Positions 51,164 through 59,486 of a stretch of 64,000 nucleotides of DNA are shown one piece after another (positions within the stretch are counted from its first letter, which is position 1; the number at the start of each line of letters is the position of its first letter). The notes under the pieces are model-generated. The model did no database searches. It saw only the letters and a list, made by a program, of their open reading frames with translations, and was not told the DNA's origin. Origin of the DNA: Brachybacterium vulturis (lineage in GTDB: Bacteria > Actinomycetota > Actinomycetes > Actinomycetales > Dermabacteraceae); contig NZ_CP023563.1 in NCBI RefSeq assembly GCF_002407185.1, positions 2,232,001 through 2,296,000 of the forward strand. The letters are read 5' to 3'. A program made the translations under genes and the position numbers.

Positions 51164-51197
51164 GGTCAGGACGGGTCGACGGTCAGGACGGGTCGAC
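51164..51197 (-). repeat. 17-bp tandem duplication at the DUF3097 gene end
   Basis: GGTCAGGACGGGTCGAC at 51164-51180 is repeated exactly at 51181-51197. The second copy contains the last codons and stop of the DUF3097 gene; the first lies downstream of the stop and would encode the same end again. Confidence 0.8.
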
Positions 51198-52073
51198 GGT
51201 CACGAAGTCGATGAGCTCCTCGATGCGGCCCGAGAGGGTCGGCTCGACGTCCGCATAGGAGCGCACGGTCGACAGGATCCGCTTCCAGCCCAGGCCGATG
51301 TCGGCCTTGTCGGCGCGCGGCCAGCCGAGCGCCGCGAGGGAGCCGACCTTGATGTCCGTGCCCTTGGGGACGTGCGGCCACTCGCGCAGACCCACCCGCG
51401 CGGGCTTGACCGCCTGCCACACGTCGACGTAGGGGTGGCCGAGCACGGTGACGTTGCCGCGGGCCCCCGGCAGAGCCCTCACCTCGGCGGCGATGCGGGA
51501 CTCCTTCGAGCCCTTCACCAGGTGATCCACGAGGATCCCGAGCCGTCGATCCGGCGCGGGGCCGAACTCGCGCACTCGCTCGGCGAGGTTGTCCGCGCCC
51601 TCGAGCTGCTCGACGACGATCCCCTCGATGCGCAGGTCATGGCCCCAGACCTTCTGCACCAGTTCGGCGTCATGGGTGCCCTCGACCCAGATCCGGGAGG
51701 CGCGCGCGGTGCGGGCCTGCGCGCCCTCGACGTAGACCGAGCCCGAGGCCGAGCGCCGGCGCACCGGGCCGGTCGGGGCCGCGGCGAGGGGGCGGTGGAG
51801 CACCACGGGCTTCCCGTCGATCATGAATCCGGGTCCGAGCGGGAACGTGCGGCGCGTGCCGCGGCCGTTCTCGAGCTCGACCACCAGCTCGCCCGCGATC
51901 TTCTCGACCCGGGTGATGGCACCGGTGAAACCGGTCGAGGCCTCCTCGACGACCAGGTCCCGTCGAGCGGGGACCTCCTGGGCGACGGGACGGCGACGAT
52001 GGTGGGCGGGGGGACCGGCGGACAGCACGTCGCGGCCGTACCGGTCGGGGAAGTTCGCAGGCACGCGCGACAC
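51183..52073 (-). CDS. DUF3097 family protein
   Basis: A 296-residue actinobacterial protein, normally encoded near hrcA. Recognisable blocks are RYGRDVLSAG near the start, RTARASRIWVEGTHDAELVQKVWG, RLGILVDHLVKGSKESRIAAEV, VLGHPYVDVWQAVKP. The middle has the look of a TOPRIM-like or nuclease-like fold (VEGTHDAEL, LVDHL), but its activity is not known to me. The GTG at 52073 is used; a GTG at 52064 (three codons later) is an alternative and neither has a convincing ribosome-binding site. A 17-bp tandem duplication lies at its 3' end. Confidence 0.85.
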   Translation of the reverse strand: MSRVPANFPDRYGRDVLSAGPPAHHRRRPVAQEVPARRDLVVEEASTGFTGAITRVEKIAGELVVELENGRGTRRTFPLGPGFMIDGKPVVLHRPLAAAPTGPVRRRSASGSVYVEGAQARTARASRIWVEGTHDAELVQKVWGHDLRIEGIVVEQLEGADNLAERVREFGPAPDRRLGILVDHLVKGSKESRIAAEVRALPGARGNVTVLGHPYVDVWQAVKPARVGLREWPHVPKGTDIKVGSLAALGWPRADKADIGLGWKRILSTVRSYADVEPTLSGRIEELIDFVTVDPS

Positions 52074-52120
52074 CGTACACCCGTGGCGAACGCCTCCCTG
52101 CGCAGCGCGCCGGGGCGGCG

Positions 52121-52152
52121 TACGATTGGCACTTGGCACGGCAGAGTGCCAG
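52121..52152 (+). promoter_or_regulatory. CIRCE operator overlapping the hrcA promoter
   Basis: Left arm TTGGCACTT (52126-52134), 9-nt spacer, right arm GAGTGCCAG (52144-52152): the HrcA-binding CIRCE element with actinobacterial substitutions of the TTAGCACTC-N9-GAGTGCTAA consensus. The -10 TACGAT (52121-52126) lies at its left edge, so the predicted start is inside the operator. Confidence 0.85.
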
Positions 52153-52209
52153 TCTGGACCGGCCACGTTTCCGGACACCGACCGTACCGGACACGCATCC
52201 GCCCCGACC

Positions 52210-53247
52210 ATGAGACGACAGCACGCAGCGCAGGAGGTGAGGGAGACGGAGGACCGCAAGCTCCATATCCTCGGCGCGATCGTCGAGGACTACGTCGCCA
52301 CCCGCGAGCCCGTCGGCTCCAAGTCGCTGCTGGAGCGGCACGAGCTCGGCGTGTCCGCCGCGACCGTGCGCAACGACATGTCGCTGCTGGAGGAGGAGGG
52401 GCTGATCCATCAGCCCCACACCTCCGCCGGCAGGGTCCCCACCGACAAGGGCTACCGCGCCTTCGTCGACCACGTGGCCACCATCAAGCCGCTGTCGGCC
52501 CCCGAGCGTCGGGCGATCCGTGCCCTGCTCGAGGACGCCGGCGACGTCGAGGACCTGCTGGCCCGCACCGTGCGTCTGCTCGCACAGCTCACACAGCAGG
52601 TCGCCATGGTGCAGTACCCCGCGCGCCGGCAGGCGAGGATCCGCCACGTCGAACTGGTCAAGGTGGCCGACTCCCTGCTCCTGGTGGTGCTGATCCTGGA
52701 GTCCGGGCGGGTGGACCAGCGCACCGTCCCGGTCATGGCGGGCAGGCCGGCGGAGTACTACGCGGTCCTGCGCGACCATCTGAACCGGGTCGTCGCTGGC
52801 CGGGAGGTCACCGATCTCACGGTGCCGCTGGGCGAGTACCTCGAGTCGCTGTCGCCGCCCGAGCGCGCGGCCGCCGCCGAGGTGGCCGAGAGCCTCGTGG
52901 CCCTGGCCGCGAACCGCGCCGAGGACCGCATCATGATGGCCGGCACCTCGAACATCGCCCGCTCCGCGCAGGACTTCGCCCGCGATGTCGAACCGCTGCT
53001 GGACGTGCTCGAGGAGCAGCTGGTGCTGCTGCGCCTGTTCACCGCGATGCACGTCTCCCCGGGGGCCGTCGAGGTGCGCATCGGCTCGGAGCTCGAGGAC
53101 CGTGCCCTGCACTCCACCGCCGTGGTCGGCGCCGGCTACGGGGCGGGATCCCATCTGGCGATCCTCGGCCCCCGCCGGATGGACTACGTCACCGGCATCT
53201 CCACGGTCCAGGCCATCGCCCGCTACGTCTCCCGCTACCTCGAATAG
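52210..53247 (+). CDS. hrcA: Heat-inducible transcription repressor HrcA
   Basis: A 345-residue repressor. The winged helix (about residues 15-85) includes AATVRNDMSLLEEEGLIHQPHTSAGRVPTDKGYR, which is the hallmark of HrcA. The rest is the GAF-like dimerisation and inserted domain, with AGTSNIARSAQDF and GPRRMDYVTGISTVQ near the end. HrcA binds CIRCE elements and represses chaperone genes; a CIRCE lies just upstream, so autoregulation is expected. ATG at 52210 is preferred; a later in-frame GTG lies directly behind GGAGGTGAG and cannot be excluded. It is followed by dnaJ. Confidence 0.96.
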   Translation: MRRQHAAQEVRETEDRKLHILGAIVEDYVATREPVGSKSLLERHELGVSAATVRNDMSLLEEEGLIHQPHTSAGRVPTDKGYRAFVDHVATIKPLSAPERRAIRALLEDAGDVEDLLARTVRLLAQLTQQVAMVQYPARRQARIRHVELVKVADSLLLVVLILESGRVDQRTVPVMAGRPAEYYAVLRDHLNRVVAGREVTDLTVPLGEYLESLSPPERAAAAEVAESLVALAANRAEDRIMMAGTSNIARSAQDFARDVEPLLDVLEEQLVLLRLFTAMHVSPGAVEVRIGSELEDRALHSTAVVGAGYGAGSHLAILGPRRMDYVTGISTVQAIARYVSRYLE

Positions 53248-53349
53248 GAGCGCCGTGGGTCCACCGGGCCCGCCCCGCTCGACCCCTGTCTCCGCCCGCC
53301 GCTCGCTGCGGCCCGGCCACCCCGACTCCCTGCGAAGGAATCCACCCCT

Positions 53350-54477
53350 GTGAACGAGGACTACTACGACCTGCTCGGCGTCTCCCGCGAGGCATCGACC
53401 GACGAGATCAAGAAGGCGTACCGCAAGCTCGCCCGCACCCTGCATCCGGACGTGAACCCGGATCCGGAGGCCGCCGAGAAGTTCAAACGGGTCTCCCAGG
53501 CCTACGAGACCCTCGCCAATGCGGACAAGCGCCGTCAGTACGACATGGGCGGCGGCCCGGGCATGGGCGGATTCCCCGGCGGCGGCGGGGCCGGTTTCGA
53601 CTTCAACGACATCTTCGACATGTTCGCCGGCGCCTCCGGGATGCGCGGCCGCAGCCAGGGCCCCGTGCCGCGCCAGCGCCGCGGCGGGGATGTGCTGCGC
53701 CGGGTCCGGATCGAGCTGCGCGACGTCGTCTTCGGCACCGAGGAGGAGGTCACCTTCCGCACCGCCGTGCTGTGCGAGCGCTGCTCCGGCTCCTGCTGCG
53801 AGCCGGGCACCAGCCCCACGCGCTGCACCGCCTGCTCCGGCTCGGGCCATGTGCAGCGGGTCGCCCAGTCGCTGCTGGGCCAGATGGTCACCATGGCGCC
53901 GTGCCCCACCTGCGACGGCCACGGCGACGTCATCGAGAGCCCCTGCACCGAGTGCTCCGGCCACGGCCGCACCGCCACCGAGCGCAGCGTGACCGTCCGC
54001 ATCCCCTCCGGCGTGGAGAACGGCACCCGCATCCAGCTGCGCGGCGAGGGCGAGACCGGCGAGGCCGGCGGTCCCTCGGGCGATCTCTTCGTCGAGCTCA
54101 CCGTCACCGACCATGAGATGTTCGATCGCCACGGCGACGATCTGGTGACCACCATCGCGGTGCCCATGACCACCGCCGCGCTCGGCGCCACCATCCCGTT
54201 GGACACCTTCGACGGCGAGCAGGAGCTGGACGTGCGCCCCGGCTCCCAGCCCGGCGAGGAGATCACCCTCAAGGGGCTCGGTGTGACGCCGCTGCGCCGT
54301 GAGCGGCGCGGCGACATCCGCGTGGTGCTCGATGTGGACGTGCCCTCCTCGCTCACCGACGAGGAGCGGGACCTGCTGGAGCAGCTGGCCGCGCTGCGCG
54401 GGGACGAGACCACCCGCCGCTCCAAGGGGCAGCGGGGACCGTTCGCGAAGCTCCGCGAGCGCCTGCGCGAGTTCTGA
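53350..54477 (+). CDS. dnaJ: Chaperone protein DnaJ (second-type actinobacterial DnaJ)
   Basis: A 375-residue co-chaperone of DnaK. The J domain (about residues 1-70) has the HPD motif in [14 protein letters not shown] Gly/Phe-rich segment follows, then a zinc-finger domain with four CxxCxGxG-like repeats: [24 protein letters not shown] and CTECSGHG; the first ends in Cys instead of Gly. The peptide-binding C-terminal domains finish the protein. The GTG at 53350 follows GAAGGA by about 11 nt. It is paired with hrcA, and its transcript is probably under HrcA control. Confidence 0.96.
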   Translation: MNEDYYDLLGVSREASTDEIKKAYRKLARTLHPDVNPDPEAAEKFKRVSQAYETLANADKRRQYDMGGGPGMGGFPGGGGAGFDFNDIFDMFAGASGMRGRSQGPVPRQRRGGDVLRRVRIELRDVVFGTEEEVTFRTAVLCERCSGSCCEPGTSPTRCTACSGSGHVQRVAQSLLGQMVTMAPCPTCDGHGDVIESPCTECSGHGRTATERSVTVRIPSGVENGTRIQLRGEGETGEAGGPSGDLFVELTVTDHEMFDRHGDDLVTTIAVPMTTAALGATIPLDTFDGEQELDVRPGSQPGEEITLKGLGVTPLRRERRGDIRVVLDVDVPSSLTDEERDLLEQLAALRGDETTRRSKGQRGPFAKLRERLREF

Positions 54478-54513
54478 GCCCGACCTGCATCTGAGACGAC
54501 CGGAGAGCACCTG

Positions 54514-55302
54514 ATGCCCACCACGCCGCCGGGCTTCCTCATCCTCGATGAGGCGCTGGCCTCCGCCGTCGCCGGTGACTCGCTGGAGCTGGCGGGCGAT
54601 GAGGGCCGCCATGCCGCGAAGGTCGCCCGGATCGGGGTGGGGGAGCAGGTGCTGCTCACCGATGCCCCGGGCCGTCAGGTCCTCGCCGAGGTGACCGCCG
54701 CTCGCAAGGAGGCGCTGGACCTGCGCCTGCTCGCGGATCCCACGCCCGCCGTGCAGCGCCTGCCGCGCCTCACCCTGGTGCAGGCCCTGGCCACCGGAGG
54801 CCGTGACGAGCAGGCCGTCGAATCGGCCACCGAGCTCGGCGTCGACGCCGTGGTGCCGTGGATCGCGCGGCGCTCGGTGTCCGTCTGGCGCGGGGAGAAG
54901 CTGCGCAAGGGCCGCGCCAAGTGGGAGGCGACCGTGCGCGCAGCGGTGAAGCAGTGCCGCCGGCCGGGGATCCCGGCGGTCGGCGAACCGGTCACCACCG
55001 CGCAGCTGGTCGCCGACCTGGAAGGACGAGCGGCCGACGGCGCCCTGGTGCTGGTGCTGCACGAGCAGGAATCCGTGGGTGTGATGAGCCTCGCCGCTCA
55101 GCTGCGCTCGGCGAGCGAGGACGGGGTCGAGGAGATCCTGGTGATCGTCGGCCCCGAGGGCGGGATCGACACTGCGGAGCTCGAGCAGCTGCGCGAGGCA
55201 GGGGCTCGTTCCGTGCTGCTGGGGCCCGAGGTGCTGCGCTCCTCGACTGCGGGACCCGCCGCGATCGCGGTGCTCAGCGCTCTGGTGGGTCGCTGGGGCT
55301 GA
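54514..55302 (+). CDS. rsmE: 16S rRNA (uracil1498-N3)-methyltransferase
   Basis: A 262-residue SPOUT-class methyltransferase that modifies U1498 of 16S rRNA with SAM. The N-terminal PUA-like domain (about residues 1-75) is followed by the knotted SPOUT domain with VIVGPEGGIDTAELEQL and LLGPEVLRSSTAGPAAIAVLSAL. Both are diagnostic. The ATG follows GGAGAG by about 9 nt. The dnaJ-rsmE order is common in bacteria. The last codons lie in a duplicated stretch (see the repeat at 55292-55384). Confidence 0.94.
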   Translation: MPTTPPGFLILDEALASAVAGDSLELAGDEGRHAAKVARIGVGEQVLLTDAPGRQVLAEVTAARKEALDLRLLADPTPAVQRLPRLTLVQALATGGRDEQAVESATELGVDAVVPWIARRSVSVWRGEKLRKGRAKWEATVRAAVKQCRRPGIPAVGEPVTTAQLVADLEGRAADGALVLVLHEQESVGVMSLAAQLRSASEDGVEEILVIVGPEGGIDTAELEQLREAGARSVLLGPEVLRSSTAGPAAIAVLSALVGRWG

Positions 55303-55384
55303 GCGACGAACCGGCGAGGGACGAGCCGGGAGGAGATCAGCGGGAGAGCTGGGGCTGAGCGACGAACTGGTGAGGGACGAGCCG
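55292..55384 (+). repeat. 37-bp direct repeat at the rsmE 3' end
   Basis: 55292-55328 and 55348-55384 match at 35 of 37 positions, with a period of 56 nt. The first copy contains the last rsmE codons and its stop. The second ends at the stop of the convergent prepilin-peptidase gene. Confidence 0.8.
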
Positions 55385-55385
55385 C

Positions 55386-56033
55386 TCAGGTGACCGCGAG
55401 CGCGAGCGCGGTCCCGGCCACCATCGCCGGGCCGAAGGGCACCTCGCCGCGACGGTCCCGGCGGACCACCATCACCAGCAGCGCGATCACGGCGTTGAGC
55501 ACGAAAGCGGCGAGCACGCCCAGTATCACGGACTGCCACCCGGCCCAGCCGAGCGCGAGTCCCAGCAGGCCCGAGAACTTCACGTCCCCCATCCCGAGCC
55601 CGGCGGGGGAGATCAGGGCCAGGACCAGGTACACGACCATCACGACCATCCCGGCCAGCAGTGCCCGGCCCAGCAGCGCCCAGTCCGGGCCGAGCAGCGC
55701 CGCCGGCAGCAGGGAGATGAGCAGCGACGGGTAGGCGAGGGCGAGCAGTCGGTTCGGCAGCCGGTGCTCGGCGAGGTCGACCACCACCAGCAGCGCGCAT
55801 GCCACGGCGAGCACCACGGCCGGCAGCACCAGCAGCCAGCTGGGAGCGAGCACGCCCGCCCCGGCGCCCAGCAGCGCGGCCAGGGGAACGTGCACATGGT
55901 GGCGGTAGAGCCCGGAGGGCTGCTCGGTCACCGCACGCAGGCGCCCCGTCAGCAGCACGGCGGCGAGTCCGGCCAGGAGCCCCGCCAGCAGGGCGGCCGC
56001 GATCCCCGGAGCCTCCTGCGCCAGGGCCGCCAT
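55386..56033 (-). CDS. Type IV prepilin peptidase (TadV-like)
   Basis: A 215-residue membrane protein with about six to seven hydrophobic segments. The two catalytic Asp of aspartic prepilin peptidases are in LLVVVDLAEHRLPNRLL (near residue 88) and GLGMGDVKFSGLLGLALG (GxGD, near residue 150). It lacks the cytoplasmic methylase-like N-terminal loop of bifunctional PilD, as in TadV. It should cut the Flp pilin leader. It is the last gene of the tad locus and begins one base after the tadC stop. Confidence 0.93.
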   Translation of the reverse strand: MAALAQEAPGIAAALLAGLLAGLAAVLLTGRLRAVTEQPSGLYRHHVHVPLAALLGAGAGVLAPSWLLVLPAVVLAVACALLVVVDLAEHRLPNRLLALAYPSLLISLLPAALLGPDWALLGRALLAGMVVMVVYLVLALISPAGLGMGDVKFSGLLGLALGWAGWQSVILGVLAAFVLNAVIALLVMVVRRDRRGEVPFGPAMVAGTALALAVT

Positions 56034-56034
56034 C

Positions 56035-56925
56035 TCAGAGCACCCCGCCGGAGACCAGATCGATCGCCAGCGGGCCCATGATCACGATGAACAGCACCGG
56101 CAGGATGAACAGCATCAGTGGGAAGATCACCTTCACCGGCACCTGCATCGCCTTGTGCTCGGCCCGTTGGCGGCGCTTCAGGCGCATCTCGTCGGCCTGG
56201 GTGTGCAGCACGCCCGCGATGCCCACGCCGTGCTTGTCCGCCTGGATCACGGCGCGGGTGAAGCGGCGCAGGTCCGGCACATCGGTGCGATCGCCCAGGG
56301 AGGTGTAGGCCTCGCGGCGGGAGTGGCCCATCTGCATGTCCTGCAGGGTACGCACCAGCTCCTCGGCCAGCGGGCCCTTGCCGTTGCGGCCGGCGCGCTC
56401 CATCGCGGCGTCGAAGCCGAGCCCCGCCTCGACGGAGATCAGCATCTGGTCCAGGGTGTCGGCGAGTTCGAGCGTGATCTGCTCGGCCCGCTCGATGCCG
56501 CGGCTGTACAGCAGCAGCTCGGGCACGACGTAGGAGACCAGCAGCACCACGATCCCGATCAGGAACAGCAGCGGGCTCGGGGCGCCCGAGAGCACCAGGA
56601 GCAGCAGCAGGCCGAGCACCAGCGGCAGGCCGAGCTTGAGCAGCGCCGACTTCTCCATCGTCCAGCCGTCGGGATGCCCGGCGCGCCCGATCAGCCGCTG
56701 CAGCAGCTGCCGGCTCGGCGGCAGCATCAGTCGCAGCGCGAGCCGCGTGAGGAGACCGGGCTGGTCCTCGCCCTCCTGCTCCGTCGGCCGGGAGGGGGCG
56801 CTGATCTGCGGCTGCAGCCGGGCCCGCACGCGGCGCGCGTTGATCGCGGGTGTGGCGAGGGCGAGGGCCGCCAGCGCGCAGGCGGTGGCGAGGAGGAGGG
56901 CGGCGAGGAGCGCTGTCATCGTCAT
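56035..56925 (-). CDS. tadC: Type II/IV secretion F-domain protein TadC
   Basis: A 296-residue inner-membrane protein with an N-terminal hydrophobic segment, two central and one C-terminal segments, and a GspF-type domain (about residues 145-270: LADTLDQMLISVEAGLGFDA, RNGKGPLAEELVRTL, ADKHGVGIAGVLHTQADEMR). TadC pairs with TadB as the platform of the Flp pilus machine. ATG at 56925 could also be ATG at 56919. It is encoded 6 nt downstream of tadB. Confidence 0.92.
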   Translation of the reverse strand: MTMTALLAALLLATACALAALALATPAINARRVRARLQPQISAPSRPTEQEGEDQPGLLTRLALRLMLPPSRQLLQRLIGRAGHPDGWTMEKSALLKLGLPLVLGLLLLLVLSGAPSPLLFLIGIVVLLVSYVVPELLLYSRGIERAEQITLELADTLDQMLISVEAGLGFDAAMERAGRNGKGPLAEELVRTLQDMQMGHSRREAYTSLGDRTDVPDLRRFTRAVIQADKHGVGIAGVLHTQADEMRLKRRQRAEHKAMQVPVKVIFPLMLFILPVLFIVIMGPLAIDLVSGGVL

Positions 56926-56931
56926 CTCGGC

Positions 56932-57861
56932 TCAGAACACCACGCGCACGGTGCTGCGCATCACGAGACCGCCGACGATCAGCATCACCGTGCTCACGCC
57001 GAGGAGGATCCAGCCCAGGGGATTCTCGATGAAGGGGCGCAGGTAGTCGGGATTGGTGAGCATCAGGAACCCGCCGACGCCGAAGGGCAGCGCCATCAGG
57101 ATGACGGCGGAGAGCTTGCCCTCGGCGGCGAGCGCCTCGACCTGGCGACGGATCTGGCCGCGCTCGCGGATGGTGTCGCCCACGCCGTCGAGGACGTCGG
57201 CGAGGTTGCCGCCCACCTCGCGGTTGATGGCGATGGCCTGGGCCACCCACTCGAAGTCCTGGCACTGCATCCGGGCGGCCGTCTCCGACAGGGCGGTGCC
57301 GACGTCGCGGCCCACCCGGGTCTCGTTGAGGATGCGGGCGTACTCCTCACGGGTGGGGGAGTCCGATTCCTCGGTGACCGAGGCGATCGAGGTGAGCATG
57401 CTGTGCCCGGCGCGCAGCCCGCTGGCCATCTGCTGCAGGGTCTCCTCGAGCTGGTCGGCGAAGGCCTTGCGGCGGCGCCCGGCGAGGACTCCCAGCATCA
57501 CCCAGGCGAGGACCGGCACCACCACGGCGACCAGCAGCGCCAGCAGCGGCCCGGCGGCCACCAGGGCGGCTCCGCCGAGCACGATCATGGCGATGATCAC
57601 CAGGAACACGAAGTCCTGAGAGCGCATCGCGAGCCCGGCCTCCTCCATCATCGTCATCCCGGTGCGCTGCCCGCGGCGGCGCAGCACGGCGGCGATCACT
57701 GCGGTGAGCGCGTTCGCCGCGCGGGAGAGCAGGCTCTCCTGCGGGACGTCCGCAGGCCGGCGCCGGGACGCCGAGAGGCGGGGCGGGCCGGGCGCCAGCA
57801 GGGCGAAGCCCGCCAGACCCAGGGCGATGGCCAGCAGCACCGCGGCGACGAGGGCGCTCAT
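56932..57861 (-). CDS. tadB: Type II/IV secretion F-domain protein TadB
   Basis: A 309-residue inner-membrane protein. The N-terminus has one hydrophobic segment, two more are central (VFLVIIAMIVLGGAALVAAG), and one is at the end (NPLGWILLGVSTVMLIVGG). The F-type domain covers about 145-270 (FADQLEETLQQMASGLRAGH, QDFEWVAQAIAINREVGGNL, DGVGDTIRERGQIRR). Its start overlaps the tadA stop (ATGA). Confidence 0.93.
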   Translation of the reverse strand: MSALVAAVLLAIALGLAGFALLAPGPPRLSASRRRPADVPQESLLSRAANALTAVIAAVLRRRGQRTGMTMMEEAGLAMRSQDFVFLVIIAMIVLGGAALVAAGPLLALLVAVVVPVLAWVMLGVLAGRRRKAFADQLEETLQQMASGLRAGHSMLTSIASVTEESDSPTREEYARILNETRVGRDVGTALSETAARMQCQDFEWVAQAIAINREVGGNLADVLDGVGDTIRERGQIRRQVEALAAEGKLSAVILMALPFGVGGFLMLTNPDYLRPFIENPLGWILLGVSTVMLIVGGLVMRSTVRVVF

Positions 57862-59486
57862 CGGCGCCCCGCCCGCTCGGCGGGAGTGGCGAACACGCTG
57901 GGCGGCAGGTCGATGCCGAGGTCCTTGAAGCGCTCGACGAAGCGCGGCCGCACCCCGGTGGAGACGGAGCTGCCCAGGAACCGGCCGGAGGGATCCACGC
58001 CCGCAGAGTAGTCGAAGACGAAGGCGTCCTGCAGGGTGACGGTCTGGCCCTCCATGCCCTGCACCTCGGTGACCGCGGTGATGCGGCGGGTGCCGTCGCG
58101 CAGTCGGGTCAGCTGGACCACCACGTCCACGGCGGAGGCGATCTGCTCACGGATGGCGCGCAGCGGCAGGTCCAGCCCGGACATCAGCACCAGGGTCTCG
58201 AGCCGTGCGATCGCGTCACGAGGGGAGTTCGCGTGCACGGTGGACAGCGAGCCGTCGTGCCCGGTGTTCATCGCCTGCAGCATGTCGAGGGTCTCGCCGC
58301 CGCGGACCTCGCCGACCACCACCCGATCCGGGCGCATGCGCAGCGAGTTGCGCACCAGGTCGCGGATGGTGACCTCGCCCTTGCCCTCCATGTTCGGCGG
58401 GCGGGACTCCAGCCGCACCACGTGGTCCTGCTGCAGCTGCAGCTCGACCGCGTCCTCGATGGTGATGATCCGCTCGTCGGTGGGGATGAAGGAGCTCAGC
58501 ACGTTCAGCAGGGTGGTCTTGCCGGTGCCGGTTCCGCCGGAGACGATGATGTTCAGCCGGGCCCGCACGCAGGCGTGCAGCAGCTGCGCCATCTCCGGGC
58601 TCAGGGTGCCGAAGCCGAGGAGGTCGGTGACGGTCAGGGGGTCGCGGGAGAACTTGCGGATCGTCAGCGAGGAGCCGTTGAAGGCCAGCGGCGGGATCAC
58701 CGCGTTGACGCGGGAGCCGTCGGCCAGGCGCGCATCGACCAGCGGGGAGGACTCGTCGATGCGACGACCCACCCGGGAGACGATCCGCTCGATGACGCGG
58801 CGCAGATGCTCCTCGGAGGTGAAGATGGTGCCGCTGAGAGTGAGCTTGCCGCCGCGCTCCACGTAGACCATGTCCGGTCCGTTGACCATGATCTCGGTGA
58901 CGTCCGGATCAGACAGCAGCAGCTCGAGCGGCCCGTAGCCGAGGACGTCGTCGAGCACGGCGTGCATGAGGCGCTTGCGCTGCTCACCGCTCAGCGGCAC
59001 CGCGAGGTCCTCGACCACCGCGTTCAGCTCGCGCCGCACCAGATCGTGCAGCTGGTCCTCGCTGAGGGTGGGGTCGGTCATCCGGGAGCCCATGCGGTCG
59101 AACAGGTTCTGGGTGGCGCGGGACTTCAGGCGCAGCAGCGGGTCGGGCGCGCCGATGGCCTGGCCCCGCGGAGTCTCTGGGCTCGAGTCGGCCACGGGTG
59201 CGGCCGGCGCGGTGGCCTGCGCTGCGGTGGCGGCCGAGGACTGCTCGGACGCGGCCGACGCACCGGGCGTCGCTGCGGGTGCCGAGGGGGCGGGGGCCGC
59301 CATGCCGTCGGCCGCCTCCGGCGCCGGGTGCGGTGCCGGGGCGTCCTGCGCGGCGGACGGGGCAGGACGCTGCGGAGCCGACGGGGTCGCAGGCTGCGCA
59401 GCGCCCTCGGCCGTGGGGTCGGGCGAGTCGTCCGGGTGCCGCGGGGCCTCGCCGCGAGCGGCGCGCAGACGGTCGGAGAGCTTCAT
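57858..59486 (-). CDS. tadA: Tad pilus assembly ATPase TadA (CpaF)
   Basis: A 542-residue secretion ATPase. The first 120 residues are a disordered Ala/Pro-rich tail, longer than in most relatives. The ATPase core from about residue 130 has Walker A (VSGGTGTGKTTLL, near 314), the Asp box (TIEDAVELQL), Walker B/His box (VVGEVRGGETLDMLQAMNTG) and the CpaF-type RVGRRIDESSP segment. It powers assembly of Flp pili. The ATG at 59486 overlaps the tadZ stop by one base; the frame is open far upstream but that part is an antisense shadow. Confidence 0.96.
   Translation of the reverse strand: MKLSDRLRAARGEAPRHPDDSPDPTAEGAAQPATPSAPQRPAPSAAQDAPAPHPAPEAADGMAAPAPSAPAATPGASAASEQSSAATAAQATAPAAPVADSSPETPRGQAIGAPDPLLRLKSRATQNLFDRMGSRMTDPTLSEDQLHDLVRRELNAVVEDLAVPLSGEQRKRLMHAVLDDVLGYGPLELLLSDPDVTEIMVNGPDMVYVERGGKLTLSGTIFTSEEHLRRVIERIVSRVGRRIDESSPLVDARLADGSRVNAVIPPLAFNGSSLTIRKFSRDPLTVTDLLGFGTLSPEMAQLLHACVRARLNIIVSGGTGTGKTTLLNVLSSFIPTDERIITIEDAVELQLQQDHVVRLESRPPNMEGKGEVTIRDLVRNSLRMRPDRVVVGEVRGGETLDMLQAMNTGHDGSLSTVHANSPRDAIARLETLVLMSGLDLPLRAIREQIASAVDVVVQLTRLRDGTRRITAVTEVQGMEGQTVTLQDAFVFDYSAGVDPSGRFLGSSVSTGVRPRFVERFKDLGIDLPPSVFATPAERAGRR

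Noticed and set aside
51670-55800. A 1376-residue open frame on the minus strand across hrcA, dnaJ and rsmE
   Set aside because: It runs through four well-supported genes on both strands and has the low-complexity composition of a shadow frame.
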